Counted from the first letter of the stretch, positions 34,625 to 43,012 are shown. The stretch: DNA of 64,000 nt from Nonomuraea jiangxiensis (GCF_900099965.1 NZ_FNDJ01000004.1:62001-126000); one strand, 5' to 3'. The notes: generated by a model from the sequence alone, not told the origin. Program-made: numbers and translations.

Positions 34625-35779
34625 CTATTCCCCATGGAGGTGGACGACGGCGACCCGGGCGGCGAGGCGTTCGAGCAGGGGACCGGCCTCCGCCATGCAG
34701 CGGGCGGGGTCGGGCTCCAGATCGGTGAGGGCGTAGGCGGCCTCGATGCCCGCGGCCTTGAGCTCGGCGTCGGTGAGCGTACGCCGGCCGCAGACCGCCA
34801 CCACGGGCACGCCCGCCTTGGCCGCGGCCTGGGCGACGCCGACGGGCGCCTTGCCGCGCAGCGACTGCTCGTCCAGGGAGCCCTCGCCGGTGATCACCAG
34901 CCGCGCGCCCTGGACCTGCTCCCCGAACCCGAGCAGGTCGAGCAGGTAGCCGATGCCGGGCCGGAGCTCGGCGTGCAGGAAGGCCAGCGCGGCGAACCCC
35001 ACCCCGCCCGCGGCCCCGGCCCCCGGCGCGCCCGCCACCCCCATCGCCCGGGGGACGTCGTCATGCTCGACGGCCCCCTGCAGCCCATGCGTCGCCGTGG
35101 CTACGGCGGCCAGCCTGGACAGGCCCGCTTCCAGTGTCTTCACGTCCTCGGGGGTGGCGCCCTTCTGCGGCCCATAGACGGCGGCGGCCCCGTGCGGGCC
35201 GAGCAGGGGATTGTCCACGTCGCTCGCCACCACGAACTCCACCCCGGCGACATCGAGGAAGCCCGACAGGTCGATGCGGTCGAGGGAACGCAACGCGGCC
35301 CCGCCCCGGGGCAGGTCGGCGCCGGCGGCGTCCAGCAGGCGCGCGCCGAGGGCCTGGGCCATGCCCGCGCCCCCGTCCGTGCAGGCGCTGCCGCCCAGGC
35401 CCAGCACCACACGGCGGGCGCCGCGGCGCACCGCGTCGGCGATCAGCTCGCCGGTGCCGTAGCTGGTGGCGGTCAGGGGCTCACGCCCGCCCGGCAGCCG
35501 CCGCAGGCCGGACGCCTCCGCCAGCTCCACCACCGCGTCCGCGGAGGCGGGCAGCCAGGCGTACGAGGCCGGGATCCGTTCGCCCGTGGGCCCGGTGACC
35601 TCGATCGTGACCCGGGTGAAGCCGCCCGCCACGGCGGCGTCGACCGTGCCGTCACCACCGTCGGCCACCGGCAACTCGACCGTCGGCACCCCGAGCCCCG
35701 CTGACACCCGGGAGGCGACCTCGGCCGCGGTCAGCGACCCCTTGAACTTGTCAGGGGCGACGAGAACATGCTGAACCAC
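34625..35779 (-). CDS. glxK: Glycerate 2-kinase (GlxK/GarK family)
   Basis: 384 residues of the glycerate kinase type 1 family: VLVAPDKFKGSLTAAEVA, VADGGDGTVDA, YGTGELIADA, LGLGGSACTDGGAGM, VASDVDNPLLGPHGAAAVYGPQKGA, VITGEGSLDEQSL. It phosphorylates D-glycerate, which fits the glyoxylate-glycerate route used after allantoin breakdown. I start it at the GTG at 35779, preceded by GGGAG with six-base spacing; the ATG at 35806 would include upstream promoter DNA. A perfect ACATTG-N5-CAATGT palindrome is just upstream. Glyoxylate carboligase and ureidoglycolate lyase are not in the window. Confidence 0.9.
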   Translation of the reverse strand: MVQHVLVAPDKFKGSLTAAEVASRVSAGLGVPTVELPVADGGDGTVDAAVAGGFTRVTIEVTGPTGERIPASYAWLPASADAVVELAEASGLRRLPGGREPLTATSYGTGELIADAVRRGARRVVLGLGGSACTDGGAGMAQALGARLLDAAGADLPRGGAALRSLDRIDLSGFLDVAGVEFVVASDVDNPLLGPHGAAAVYGPQKGATPEDVKTLEAGLSRLAAVATATHGLQGAVEHDDVPRAMGVAGAPGAGAAGGVGFAALAFLHAELRPGIGYLLDLLGFGEQVQGARLVITGEGSLDEQSLRGKAPVGVAQAAAKAGVPVVAVCGRRTLTDAELKAAGIEAAYALTDLEPDPARCMAEAGPLLERLAARVAVVHLHGE

Positions 35780-35792
35780 TACGAACTCCCAC

Positions 35793-35809
35793 ACATTGAT
35801 GAACAATGT
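35793..35809 (-). promoter_or_regulatory. Palindromic operator upstream of the allantoin operon
   Basis: ACATTG-ATGAA-CAATGT is a perfect 6-bp inverted repeat 14 bp before the glycerate kinase start. The position would overlap the promoter or the 5' end of the transcript. The cognate regulator is not encoded nearby; an allantoin-responsive repressor is a guess. The rest of 35780-36060 holds the terminator below and no gene. Confidence 0.5.
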
Positions 35810-35814
35810 CCTGA

Positions 35815-35853
35815 CACGCCTTCCTGCCCGGTGCGAGCGGGCAGGAAGGCGTG
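35815..35853 (-). terminator. Long hairpin between the GNAT gene and the allantoin operon
   Basis: CACGCCTTCCTGCCCG (35815-35830) pairs perfectly with CGGGCAGGAAGGCGTG (35838-35853), 16 bp, loop GTGCGAG. It separates the upstream minus-strand GNAT/YbaK genes from the glycerate kinase promoter. No T-run follows. Confidence 0.65.
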
Positions 35854-36060
35854 ACTCATCATCCTGACATTTGCTACGGGCGGGGAGCCCTGCCGGGCGG
35901 GCGGCGCGTACGAAGTCCCGCCACCCGCCCGCAGGGGGACCGGGCGGGTGACGGGCAGGGGACAGTAGCCGACAGGTAAAGAGTCAGTTACTTTCTGTCA
36001 TGGACAGTGCCCGTGGCCATGCCACGGCAAACCCAGGAGTCACGTACGCCTCATGAGTGG

Positions 36061-36657
36061 TCAGGGCAGGGGGAGGGGACGGCCCACGATCGCGTACCGC
36101 TCGTAGCCGCCCGGGAAGACGAACTCGGTGAGCAGGTCCTGGAACCCCATGGCGCCGTAGAGGTGGCGGGCGGCCGTGGGTTGGTCGTGGGTGGACAGGA
36201 CGGCCGAGCGCTCCACGCGGCCCGCGCACAGCGTGCGGATCATCGCCCGGCCGATGCCCTTGCCCTGGTAGTCGGGGTGTACGTGGATCTCGGCCAGCTC
36301 GAACGCGTGACCCAGCCAGGCGTTGGCGGCCTCCCGGCCCGATTTCTCCGTCAGGGCCCTCAGGACCACGTCGTGCCACCACTGCCCGGGTGCGCCGCGG
36401 AAGCCGTAGGCGAAACCGACGACTTTGGGGGTGAGGCCGGGGGTTTCGAGGCCAGGCAAACCGGGGCATGAATCACGCAATTCGGCGAAATAACACTGAA
36501 AATGGGGATATGTCCCGTGATTTCGCATGATGGTCTTGCGGCCGGCGATCTGCTCCGCGGGTGGGTTCATGGCCGCCGTGTAAATGCCGATCACCGTCTC
36601 CAACTGCTCGGTGAACTCGGCCGGACCCGCCCCGCGAAACTCGATCACTCGTCGCAC
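36061..36657 (-). CDS. GNAT family N-acetyltransferase
   Basis: 198 residues with a GNAT core: ELAEIHVHPDYQGKGIGRAMI carries the acetyl-CoA pyrophosphate loop (QGKGIG), followed by STHDQPTAARHLYGAMGFQDL typical of motif B. The acceptor is not predictable. It begins one base after the YbaK-type gene stop, so the two form an operon; the pairing has no obvious shared role unless the GNAT protein also deals with aminoacyl compounds. Confidence 0.85.
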   Translation of the reverse strand: MRRVIEFRGAGPAEFTEQLETVIGIYTAAMNPPAEQIAGRKTIMRNHGTYPHFQCYFAELRDSCPGLPGLETPGLTPKVVGFAYGFRGAPGQWWHDVVLRALTEKSGREAANAWLGHAFELAEIHVHPDYQGKGIGRAMIRTLCAGRVERSAVLSTHDQPTAARHLYGAMGFQDLLTEFVFPGGYERYAIVGRPLPLP

Positions 36658-36658
36658 A

Positions 36659-37135
36659 CTACTCGACGTCCACCGGAGTGCCTCCGGTGATGCGCACCAA
36701 CTCGTCGAACGTCGTCGGGAACACCGTCAGCGGATGCCCACCGGCCGCCCACACCACCTCGTGCTTGCTCAACCAGTTGTCCACCAGGGTCCGGACCGGC
36801 GCCGGATGCCCGACCGGGGCGACGCCGCCGATGGGCTGGCCGGTGGCGGCCCTGACGAACTCGGGGGTCGCGCGGCGTACCCGCTCGACGCCCGCCGTCC
36901 GCGCGATCAGCTCCACGTCCACGCGGTGCGCCCCGCTGGTCAGCACCAGCAGCGGCGCGCCGTCCGCGTCGAAGATCAGGCTGTTGGCGATGGCGCCGAC
37001 CTCGCAGCCCAGCTGGGCCGCCGCGGTCGCGGCCGTGGGCGCCTTCTCCGGCAGCACGACGACCTCCCCGCTCGCGCCCAACTCGCGCAACGCGGATTCC
37101 ACGACAACGGCATTCGCCGGCAGGTTCTCAGACAT
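36659..37135 (-). CDS. YbaK/EbsC family aminoacyl-tRNA deacylase
   Basis: 158 residues. YbaK/ProX domain proteins hydrolyse mischarged tRNAs (for example Cys-tRNA-Pro). The domain is complete: CEVGAIANSLIFDADGAPLLVLTSGAHRVD, the Lys-free GQPIGGVAPVGHP loop and the C-terminal EVVWAAGGHPLTVFPTTFDELVRITGG. The ATG at 37135 is six bases after TAGAGT (37142-37147), another leaderless pattern. Divergent from the L,D-transpeptidase gene. Substrate tRNA unknown. Confidence 0.92.
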   Translation of the reverse strand: MSENLPANAVVVESALRELGASGEVVVLPEKAPTAATAAAQLGCEVGAIANSLIFDADGAPLLVLTSGAHRVDVELIARTAGVERVRRATPEFVRAATGQPIGGVAPVGHPAPVRTLVDNWLSKHEVVWAAGGHPLTVFPTTFDELVRITGGTPVDVE

Positions 37136-37233
37136 GAAGACACTCTAAACAGATTGACCGCTTCATTACCCATTCATGGGCAGTGGTGTAGGGTCCACTG
37201 ATCTGTTCGTCAATGATATGAGAGGTGGTACTG

Positions 37234-38091
37234 GTGGGGGCTCGACGGCTGCCCGGGATGGCTGCTCTTCTGACGGCTGGCGCCGTCGTACTCACGGGCT
37301 GCGGCACGCGGACGGTGGATCGTGCGCCGTCCTCTCCCTTAGCCGGCTCCGCGGTCCCGGCCGGCACGCCGTCGGACCTGTCCGGGGCATCCCGGTCCGG
37401 CCCGATCGCCGCCCCCTCCACCTCTTCCGCCGAGGACCCCGTCGTCGCGCCGCGCAGGACGCTCAAGCTCGGCGCCAAGGGCAAGGCCGTCACCTGGATG
37501 CAGCGGCGCCTGACCGAGCTCGGCTATCTCCCCGGCAGGGCCGACGGCAGGTACGGCGGGACGACGCTGGCCGCCGTGTGGGCGTTCCAGAAGGTCAACG
37601 GTCTCAAGCCGACCTCCACCATCGCCAGGCGCACCTGGGAGGCCCTGGAGACCCCCAAGGCCCCCAGGGTCCTGGTCAGGAACGGCAGGCCGACCCGCGC
37701 CGAGGTCGACCTCACCAAGCAGATCATGGTCCTGTACGTCCGGGGCGAGGCCAAGCTGATCACCCACGTCTCGTCCGGCAGCGGCATCCCGTACTGCGAG
37801 ACCACCACCTGGCAGGGCAAGCAGCAGCGGTTCTGCGGCTCGGCCGGCACCCCGACGGGCAACTACCGGACGACGTGGCGCGCGAGCGGCTGGCACAAGT
37901 CCTACCTCGGTGAGCTCTACAACCCGATCTTCTTCAACGGCGGGATCGCCTTCCACGGGGCGTTGTCGGTGCCGCTGTACCCCGCCTCGCACGGGTGCGT
38001 GCGCATGCCGATGAACGTGGCCCAGGTCCTGCCGGGGATGCTCGGCAAGGGCGTGCCGGTCCACGTACGCGGCAAGTTCCGGCGCGCCTGA
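37234..38091 (+). CDS. L,D-transpeptidase lipoprotein with peptidoglycan-binding domain
   Basis: 285 residues. Lipoprotein signal (LTAGAVVLTGCGT), a Ser/Pro-rich spacer, a PG_binding_1 domain (LKLGAKGKAVTWMQRRLTELGYLPG ... TLAAVWAFQKVNGL, about 75-135) and a C-terminal YkuD domain with the catalytic cysteine in HGALSVPLYPASHGCVRMP. It forms 3-3 crosslinks or attaches proteins to peptidoglycan outside the membrane. The GTG at 37234 is chosen over 37225 because GAGAGG lies eight bases before it. Monocistronic. Confidence 0.93.
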   Translation: MGARRLPGMAALLTAGAVVLTGCGTRTVDRAPSSPLAGSAVPAGTPSDLSGASRSGPIAAPSTSSAEDPVVAPRRTLKLGAKGKAVTWMQRRLTELGYLPGRADGRYGGTTLAAVWAFQKVNGLKPTSTIARRTWEALETPKAPRVLVRNGRPTRAEVDLTKQIMVLYVRGEAKLITHVSSGSGIPYCETTTWQGKQQRFCGSAGTPTGNYRTTWRASGWHKSYLGELYNPIFFNGGIAFHGALSVPLYPASHGCVRMPMNVAQVLPGMLGKGVPVHVRGKFRRA

Positions 38092-38112
38092 CCTCGGACG
38101 TGGCCGGGGCGG

Positions 38113-38646
38113 CTAGGCGCGTTCCTGGTCGGCCGCCACCGGCGGGCGCCTGCTCGCCCCCGCCGCCGACGCCAGGCCCACGGCCTGCGCCAGCCCGGCC
38201 GCGACCAGGATGAGGGCCGTTCCGGATAGCCAGGAGGGCAGGCCGTCGACGAAGCCGTCCGCGTTGTAGAGCTCCGCCAGCAGCCGTACCGGGTTGACGA
38301 ACGCGACCAGCGACGCGGCGGCGTACGGCACGATCAGCACCCCGGAGAGCACGAGAAGGAACGTGCGCCCCCGGCCGGACCGCCGCAGCAGCACGCCGAT
38401 CACCCCGAACGCCACCGCGAGCAGCTCCACGGCCAGGGTCAGCCACCAGATCAGCCGCCAGGTGTCCACGCCCACCGCCGTCATCCCGTCGGCGTCCACC
38501 CGGCCCTCCCAGCCAGGAGCGGTGATCTGGGCCCGAACCGCCGTGCGGATGGCGGCGTGGTTGACGACCGCGTACGCCGCCACCAGCAGCGGCCCCAGCG
38601 CCAGCAGGACCAGGCCGATCGGCCGCCCCCGAACGTTCCGCGCCAT
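38113..38646 (-). CDS. Hypothetical four-helix membrane protein
   Basis: 177 residues with four membrane helices (PIGLVLLALGPLLVAAYAVV; WRLIWWLTLAVELLAVAFGVIGVLL; FLLVLSGVLIVPYAAASLVAFV; LSGTALILVAAGLAQAVGLAS). I do not recognise a family. The start codon ATG at 38646 is preceded by GGAGGTGAGCGG. It lies 33 bp downstream of the TetR gene on the same strand and may be cotranscribed with it, which could make it an integral-membrane target of that regulator. Confidence 0.7.
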   Translation of the reverse strand: MARNVRGRPIGLVLLALGPLLVAAYAVVNHAAIRTAVRAQITAPGWEGRVDADGMTAVGVDTWRLIWWLTLAVELLAVAFGVIGVLLRRSGRGRTFLLVLSGVLIVPYAAASLVAFVNPVRLLAELYNADGFVDGLPSWLSGTALILVAAGLAQAVGLASAAGASRRPPVAADQERA

Positions 38647-38679
38647 CCGCTCACCTCCTGGGAATGTCCGTGTGCGGTC

Positions 38680-39285
38680 CTAGCCGAGAGAGCGCAGCCC
38701 GGCCAGCGTGATCTGGGCCGCGCGGCGACCAGTGTCCCAGATCTCCTGCAACGACCGGCTGTTGTCCAGGTTGGCGAAGACCGCGAGTTTTATCGCGCCG
38801 ACCAACGCTCCCACCGCCGCGGCGGCCTCGGTCAGGCTCAGCCGGTCCCGGTAGGCGTCGTGCAGCGCCCGCGCCAGCGCGAGCTGGGTGTCGAACAGCA
38901 GCAGCAGAGCCTTGGCCTGCAGCGCCGGCACCGTCAGGATGAGCCGTATCCGCAGCTCGGTGTTCTCGAACGTCAGCTCCTCGTACGTGGCCGTCATCCG
39001 CATGCTCTCGTCGACCACTTTCATCAGCACGTCGGCCGGGGACTCGTCGGGAGCCCTGCCGGCCAGCAAGGACATGGCCAGCTCGGCCCGGGCGCCCGTG
39101 TCGTAGAAGAGCACGTCCTCCTTGGCCGCGAAGTAGCTGAAGAACGTGCGCGTCGAGACGTCGGCCGCCGCGGCGATCTCCGCGAGCGTCGTCTCCTCGA
39201 ACCCCTTCTCCTCGAACAGCCGGAGCGCCGCCTCGATCAGCGCCCGGCGCGTGCGCTGCTTCTTGCGCTCCCGCAGTCCCACCAT
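38680..39285 (-). CDS. TetR-family transcriptional regulator
   Basis: 201 residues. N-terminal helix-turn-helix (RRALIEAALRLFEEKGFEETTLAEIAAAADVSTRTFFSYFAAKEDVL) and an all-helical ligand domain. The ATG at 39285 is six bases after TATAGT (39292-39297), so the message is probably leaderless; the 12 extra residues of the longer frame would cross the promoter. It is divergent from the P450 gene, the usual arrangement for a repressor of an oxidative gene pair. Two direct repeats GAGGTTTT (39309 and 39344) in the 96-bp spacer are candidate binding half-sites. Confidence 0.92.
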   Translation of the reverse strand: MVGLRERKKQRTRRALIEAALRLFEEKGFEETTLAEIAAAADVSTRTFFSYFAAKEDVLFYDTGARAELAMSLLAGRAPDESPADVLMKVVDESMRMTATYEELTFENTELRIRLILTVPALQAKALLLLFDTQLALARALHDAYRDRLSLTEAAAAVGALVGAIKLAVFANLDNSRSLQEIWDTGRRAAQITLAGLRSLG

Positions 39286-39381
39286 GACGGAACTATACGA
39301 CATTTGAAGAGGTTTTTTCACCTATTGTAATTTTGCATCGGTTGAGGTTTTCTGGAGGAGACAACAGGAGAGGAGCCGTTC

Positions 39382-40569
39382 ATGTCCGAACTGACCTATC
39401 CCACCGTCCGCGAGCGCCCGCTCGACCCGCCCGCCGCGGCCACCCGGCTGCGCGAACGGGCCTCCATGCACCGGATGACCTACGCCGACGGCCACCTCGG
39501 CTGGCTCGTGACCGGCTACGCGGCCGCCCGCGCCGTGCTGGCACACCCCGACTTCAGCAACCGCCCGGAGCTGATGCACCCGCCCATCGCGATCGGGAGG
39601 CTGGCGGAGCGCGGGCAGTTCAAGGTGCCGCCGGGCTTCTTCCTGCGCATGGACGCGCCGGAGCACACGCGCTACCGCAAGCTGCTCACCGGTCAGTTCA
39701 CGGTGCGCAGGATGAAGCTGCTCGAACCCAGGATCGCGGAGATCACCGAGGCGTGCCTGGACCAGATGGCCGCCGCCGGCGGTCCCGTGGACCTCGTACA
39801 GGCGTTCGCGCTGCCGATCCCGTCACTGGTCATCTGCGAGCTGCTCGGGGTGCCGTACGAGGATCGTGCGCAGTTCCAGGAGGAATCCAGGCTCCTCCTC
39901 AACCTGGAGACCAAGGCGGACGACGCGGTCGCCGCGCTGGGCCGGGTCATGGCCTACCTGCACGGGCTGATCGGGCGCAAGCGGGACACGCCGGCCGACG
40001 ACCTGCTCAGCGGGCTCATCGAGGGCGGGGAGCTCCAGGACGACGAGCTGACCGGGATCGCGTTCCTGCTGCTGGTGGCCGGGCACGAGACGACCGCGAA
40101 CATGCTGGGCCTGGGGACGTACGCGCTGCTCACCAACCCCGACCAGCTCGCCGCCATGCGGGACGACCCGGCGGTGGTGGACAACGGCGTCGAGGAGCTG
40201 CTGCGCTACCTCACGATCATCCATCTCGGCCCGTTCAGGACCGCCACGGCGGACGTCGAGATCGACGGCAACCTCGTCAAGGAGGGCGAGACGGTCGCCG
40301 TTCACCTGCCCACGGTCAACCGCGACCCGTCCCGCTTCCACGGCGGTGACGACCTCGACCTCGCCCGCCCCGCCAGTGGGCACCTGTCCTTCGGCCACGG
40401 CATCCACCAGTGCCTGGGGCAGCAGCTCGCCCGAGAGGAGATGCGCATCGCGTACCCCGCACTGCTGCGCCGCTTTCCTGGCCTACGCTTGGCCGTAACA
40501 CCCGAGGAGGTGCCGATGCGCTCGGACATGTCCATCTATGGAGTGCACCGCCTCCCTGTCACTTGGTAG
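39382..40569 (+). CDS. Cytochrome P450 (CYP107-like)
   Basis: 395 residues, soluble bacterial class I P450. I-helix LLLVAGHETTANML with the acid/alcohol pair replaced by Glu-Thr as usual in AGHET, K-helix EELLRYL (ExxR), heme loop FGHGIHQCLGQQLAR with the thiolate Cys, and RMDAPEHTRYRKLL in the C-helix. A strong ribosome-binding site (GGAGAGGAG) precedes the ATG at 39382. A ferredoxin gene follows after 6 bp. There is no biosynthetic gene cluster around, so it may be a detoxifying or tailoring orphan controlled by the divergent TetR protein. Confidence 0.95.
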   Translation: MSELTYPTVRERPLDPPAAATRLRERASMHRMTYADGHLGWLVTGYAAARAVLAHPDFSNRPELMHPPIAIGRLAERGQFKVPPGFFLRMDAPEHTRYRKLLTGQFTVRRMKLLEPRIAEITEACLDQMAAAGGPVDLVQAFALPIPSLVICELLGVPYEDRAQFQEESRLLLNLETKADDAVAALGRVMAYLHGLIGRKRDTPADDLLSGLIEGGELQDDELTGIAFLLLVAGHETTANMLGLGTYALLTNPDQLAAMRDDPAVVDNGVEELLRYLTIIHLGPFRTATADVEIDGNLVKEGETVAVHLPTVNRDPSRFHGGDDLDLARPASGHLSFGHGIHQCLGQQLAREEMRIAYPALLRRFPGLRLAVTPEEVPMRSDMSIYGVHRLPVTW

Positions 40570-40575
40570 GTCACA

Positions 40576-40767
40576 ATGGAAATCAAGGCTGATACGACGG
40601 TGTGCATCGGAGCGGGCATGTGCGCGCTGACGGTGCCGGCGGTGTTCGACCAGAGCGAGGATGAGGGCACGGTCCTGCTGTTGCAGCAGGTGCCGCCGGC
40701 GGACCTGGAGGACGCTGTCCGCCGTGCCGTGACCCTGTGCCCATCGGGAGCCATCTCGATCTCGTAA
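40576..40767 (+). CDS. [3Fe-4S]-type ferredoxin
   Basis: 63 residues. Cysteine pattern CIGAGMC ... CPSGAIS, that is three ligands with Gly/Ala at the fourth position, the mark of 3Fe-4S ferredoxins that pair with actinomycete P450s. It is 6 bp downstream of the P450 gene and surely cotranscribed. The matching reductase could be the FAD protein at 26.4-27.6 kb. Confidence 0.95.
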   Translation: MEIKADTTVCIGAGMCALTVPAVFDQSEDEGTVLLLQQVPPADLEDAVRRAVTLCPSGAISIS

Positions 40768-40935
40768 CGTCCGCCGCCTTTCGCCTTGCCACCCCCCGAA
40801 CTACCGGGGCCGCCGCCCCCGATGCCCATCCGGCGACGGCCCCGCCCCCCTTGACACGGCCCCCTCCCCGCGCCGCCGTCACGCCTGACGTCCACGCCGC
40901 CTTGCGCCCGGCATCGGCGGGTGGGCTCGCGACGC

Positions 40936-42108
40936 TCACTCGCAGCCCCTGTGCTTGATCGGGACGACCTTCTCCGGCGTCGCCTTGTACGGTGGCGCCG
41001 CGAGGTAGCCGCCGTACACCGCGCTCCCGTAGGGGACCAGCCCCGGGTCGCGAACTCGAAGCCCTGCCTTGTCGATCCTGCCGGTCTGCCGGGCGCCGCC
41101 GGTCATGATGTCCAGTGCGAAGGTGTTCTCGACGGTCGTGTCCTGCGAACGCTTGCGGACGACGCTCACGAGTACCTCTCTGGGGCTCAACCAGCCGATC
41201 CCCCATCCTCGGAGAACATCCGCCGGCAGCCGGGGGGTGACGACCGAGATGGTCTTCCCGGTGGTGAGGTCCACGGTGACCAGCTTGTCCGGGCTGATGT
41301 CGTTGCCGCACGCAGGGATGTTCCTGGGGACAAGGTCGAAGGCGAGACCGTCCTGGGCGATGAACCCGCCCAGAGCCCTCTGGTCGTGCAACCCCGTGAC
41401 GGTGATGTGGTGGACGGGGCCGCCCGTGGTCTGCAGGCGCACCCCGGTGTCCGCCGCGGTCTCCGTGGTGAGCCGGGAGCCGGTCGCGTCCACGTCGATC
41501 ACGTTCCCGGGCACCTCGCGGGTCTCCCCTGTCGCGACCGCGGCGAGCACGGCGCCCTCCTCGTCGGGGGGCAGGTTGTAGATCATCAGCCACGTCCCCT
41601 TCCCCAGGAACTCCATGGCGGCGGTGTCGGTGCTTCCCGCGATGTCCCACGTGAACGCGTGCTGCATGGGGGTCGTCGCGCCGGTGGCCAGTTCGCGTAC
41701 GACCAGCCGCCCGTCGCTCGCCCGGTAGTAGGCGATGCGCAGGCCGTCCGGACTGATCGCCAGCGGGGCCGTGCCGCTCTCATCGTCGGTCTCGTAGTCG
41801 CCCAGCGCCTCGGGTAGGTACCAGACGCCGCCGTCGCGGGTCAGGAGGCGCCAGTGTCCGCACGCGCCGGCCGTCTCGCCCGCGGCCTCGCTGCCGCAGG
41901 TGTAGGCGTAGGTGGCCGGGCCGACTCCCGAGGGCGGGAGCGCGCGTAGGCCTGGCGGAGTCTCGGCGACCGCCGTGGGCGGCCGGGCGACGGTGGCTTG
42001 TGAGACGCGTACCGGTTTCGGCGGCGATCCAGCAGGGGCGGTCGAGGAACAGCTCACCACCATCATCGCCACGGCGAACAGCAGCATGATCTTGGCGCTT
42101 GGAGTCAC
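40936..42108 (-). CDS. Putative lipoprotein with WD40/TolB-like propeller repeats
   Basis: 390 residues. The N-terminus (SAKIMLLFAVAMMVVSCSS) is a lipoprotein signal with VSC lipobox. The body contains LAISPDGLRIAYYRASDGRLVVREL, a WD40-like/TolB blade, and several weaker blade-like segments (FLGKGTWLMIYNL, ISPDKLVTVDLTTGKTISVV, WLSPREVLVSVV). Two cysteines in TCGSEAAGETAGACGHW may form a disulfide. Function unknown; surface-anchored propellers often bind sugars or proteins. No operon partner; 168 bp of unremarkable DNA separates it from the ferredoxin gene. Confidence 0.75.
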   Translation of the reverse strand: MTPSAKIMLLFAVAMMVVSCSSTAPAGSPPKPVRVSQATVARPPTAVAETPPGLRALPPSGVGPATYAYTCGSEAAGETAGACGHWRLLTRDGGVWYLPEALGDYETDDESGTAPLAISPDGLRIAYYRASDGRLVVRELATGATTPMQHAFTWDIAGSTDTAAMEFLGKGTWLMIYNLPPDEEGAVLAAVATGETREVPGNVIDVDATGSRLTTETAADTGVRLQTTGGPVHHITVTGLHDQRALGGFIAQDGLAFDLVPRNIPACGNDISPDKLVTVDLTTGKTISVVTPRLPADVLRGWGIGWLSPREVLVSVVRKRSQDTTVENTFALDIMTGGARQTGRIDKAGLRVRDPGLVPYGSAVYGGYLAAPPYKATPEKVVPIKHRGCE

Positions 42109-42267
42109 GCTCAGTTGGAGTTCGCGGGGAGGCCGGCAAGCCGGCCTTCCTCATTACAAATGCGTCACGGTCGCGCCGTGCCTGCCGGGTCTGCTTGGCG
42201 CCTCCATGCGCGATGGGAGGCGGTGTGGCCGGATTCATGGTCGTCGAACCCATGTTCGTGGAACAGG

Positions 42268-42299
42268 TTGACACAAGGCTTGATCGAAATTATGTTCGA
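42268..42299 (+). promoter_or_regulatory. Consensus promoter with LexA-type SOS box
   Basis: TTGACA (42268-42273), a 17-bp spacer and TATGTT (42291-42296) form the best sigma-A-type promoter in the window. TCGAAATTATGTTCGA (42284-42299) overlaps the -10 and matches the actinobacterial SOS box TCGAAC-N4-GTTCGA at 11 of 12 defined positions. LexA bound here would block transcription. The transcript should start at about 42303. Confidence 0.7.
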
Positions 42300-42303
42300 T
42301 CTA

Positions 42304-42546
42304 GTGACGGTGAGGCTCGCGGCTCAGCGTCACTGGGACCTGGCCGCGGGCCGTTCGCTTCCCCAAGCGATACCCGCGGTCAGGTCCACGGGCGAAGGGT
42401 GTGTCCTCGTCGTCGGCGGAGACGAGTGGGCGCGTCCTGGCCGGACGGGGAGAGGGGAAGCTCCTCGTCCGGCCGGCCTGGCGGAAATGTCAGTGGAGTC
42501 TGCAAGTGTTGGCTCCACCGGCGGAGACGTCGGCAGCCGCCCATGA
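42304..42546 (+). CDS. Small leaderless ORF under the SOS-type promoter
   Basis: 80 codons, GTG to TGA. The GTG is seven bases after the -10 hexamer, the spacing seen for other leaderless genes in this window, and the ORF ends 19 bases before the HEPN start. N-terminus VTVRLAAQRHWDLAAGRSL; the rest is Gly/Arg/Pro-rich with no domain I know. It may be a true small DNA-damage protein, or a translated leader controlling the HEPN gene, or chance. Codon third positions are less uniformly G/C than in its neighbours, so coding status is doubtful. Confidence 0.4.
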   Translation: MTVRLAAQRHWDLAAGRSLPQAIPAVRSTGEGCVLVVGGDEWARPGRTGRGEAPRPAGLAEMSVESASVGSTGGDVGSRP

Positions 42547-42565
42547 CTCCAAGGAGGCGCGCAAG

Positions 42566-43012
42566 ATGGCACCAAGGCCTAGAGAGACGCCCGGGCCCCG
42601 GCTGTCGCCTGCGGTTCGGGCACATCTGACCGATTCACGTTCCTGCCTGGCGGAGGCGGCTAGCGCCCGCACCGCGGCATCCCGATATGTGGCGGCTCAC
42701 CTGGCGGCTCTTCGAGCGGCGGCGGCGATCCTGGCCGCCCGCCCTCGGCCCATGGAAGGCCGCAGGCGCCGCCTGCGCAGCGCGTGGGAGTTGCTGCCCG
42801 AGGTCGAGCCGCACCTGGCCGAGTGGGCCGCCTACTTCTCGGTGAGCGCCGACAAGCGCGCCGCCGCGGAGGCGGGCATGGTCCGCCGGATCAGCGCCGC
42901 CGACGCCGACGAGATCCTGGCCGAGGCGGAGACGTTCGTCTCCACGATCGAAGACATCCTCGGCCTCCCCGCCCAGCCCCAACTCCCGATGAACGTCCCC
43001 CTGGCAGGCTGA
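42566..43012 (+). CDS. SAV_6107-type HEPN domain protein
   Basis: 148 residues from the ATG at 42566, preceded by AAGGAGG with eight-base spacing; the longer frame to 42401 crosses this site. The helical body (SCLAEAASARTAASRYVAAHLAALRAAAAILAARP ... SAWELLPEVEPHLAEWAAYFS ... ADADEILAEAETFVSTIEDIL) matches the actinobacterial HEPN subfamily named after SAV_6107. HEPN proteins are often RNases or antitoxin-type partners, but this subfamily lacks an obvious RxxxxH catalytic motif here, and its role is unknown. The upstream SOS-type box suggests induction by DNA damage. Confidence 0.85.
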   Translation: MAPRPRETPGPRLSPAVRAHLTDSRSCLAEAASARTAASRYVAAHLAALRAAAAILAARPRPMEGRRRRLRSAWELLPEVEPHLAEWAAYFSVSADKRAAAEAGMVRRISAADADEILAEAETFVSTIEDILGLPAQPQLPMNVPLAG

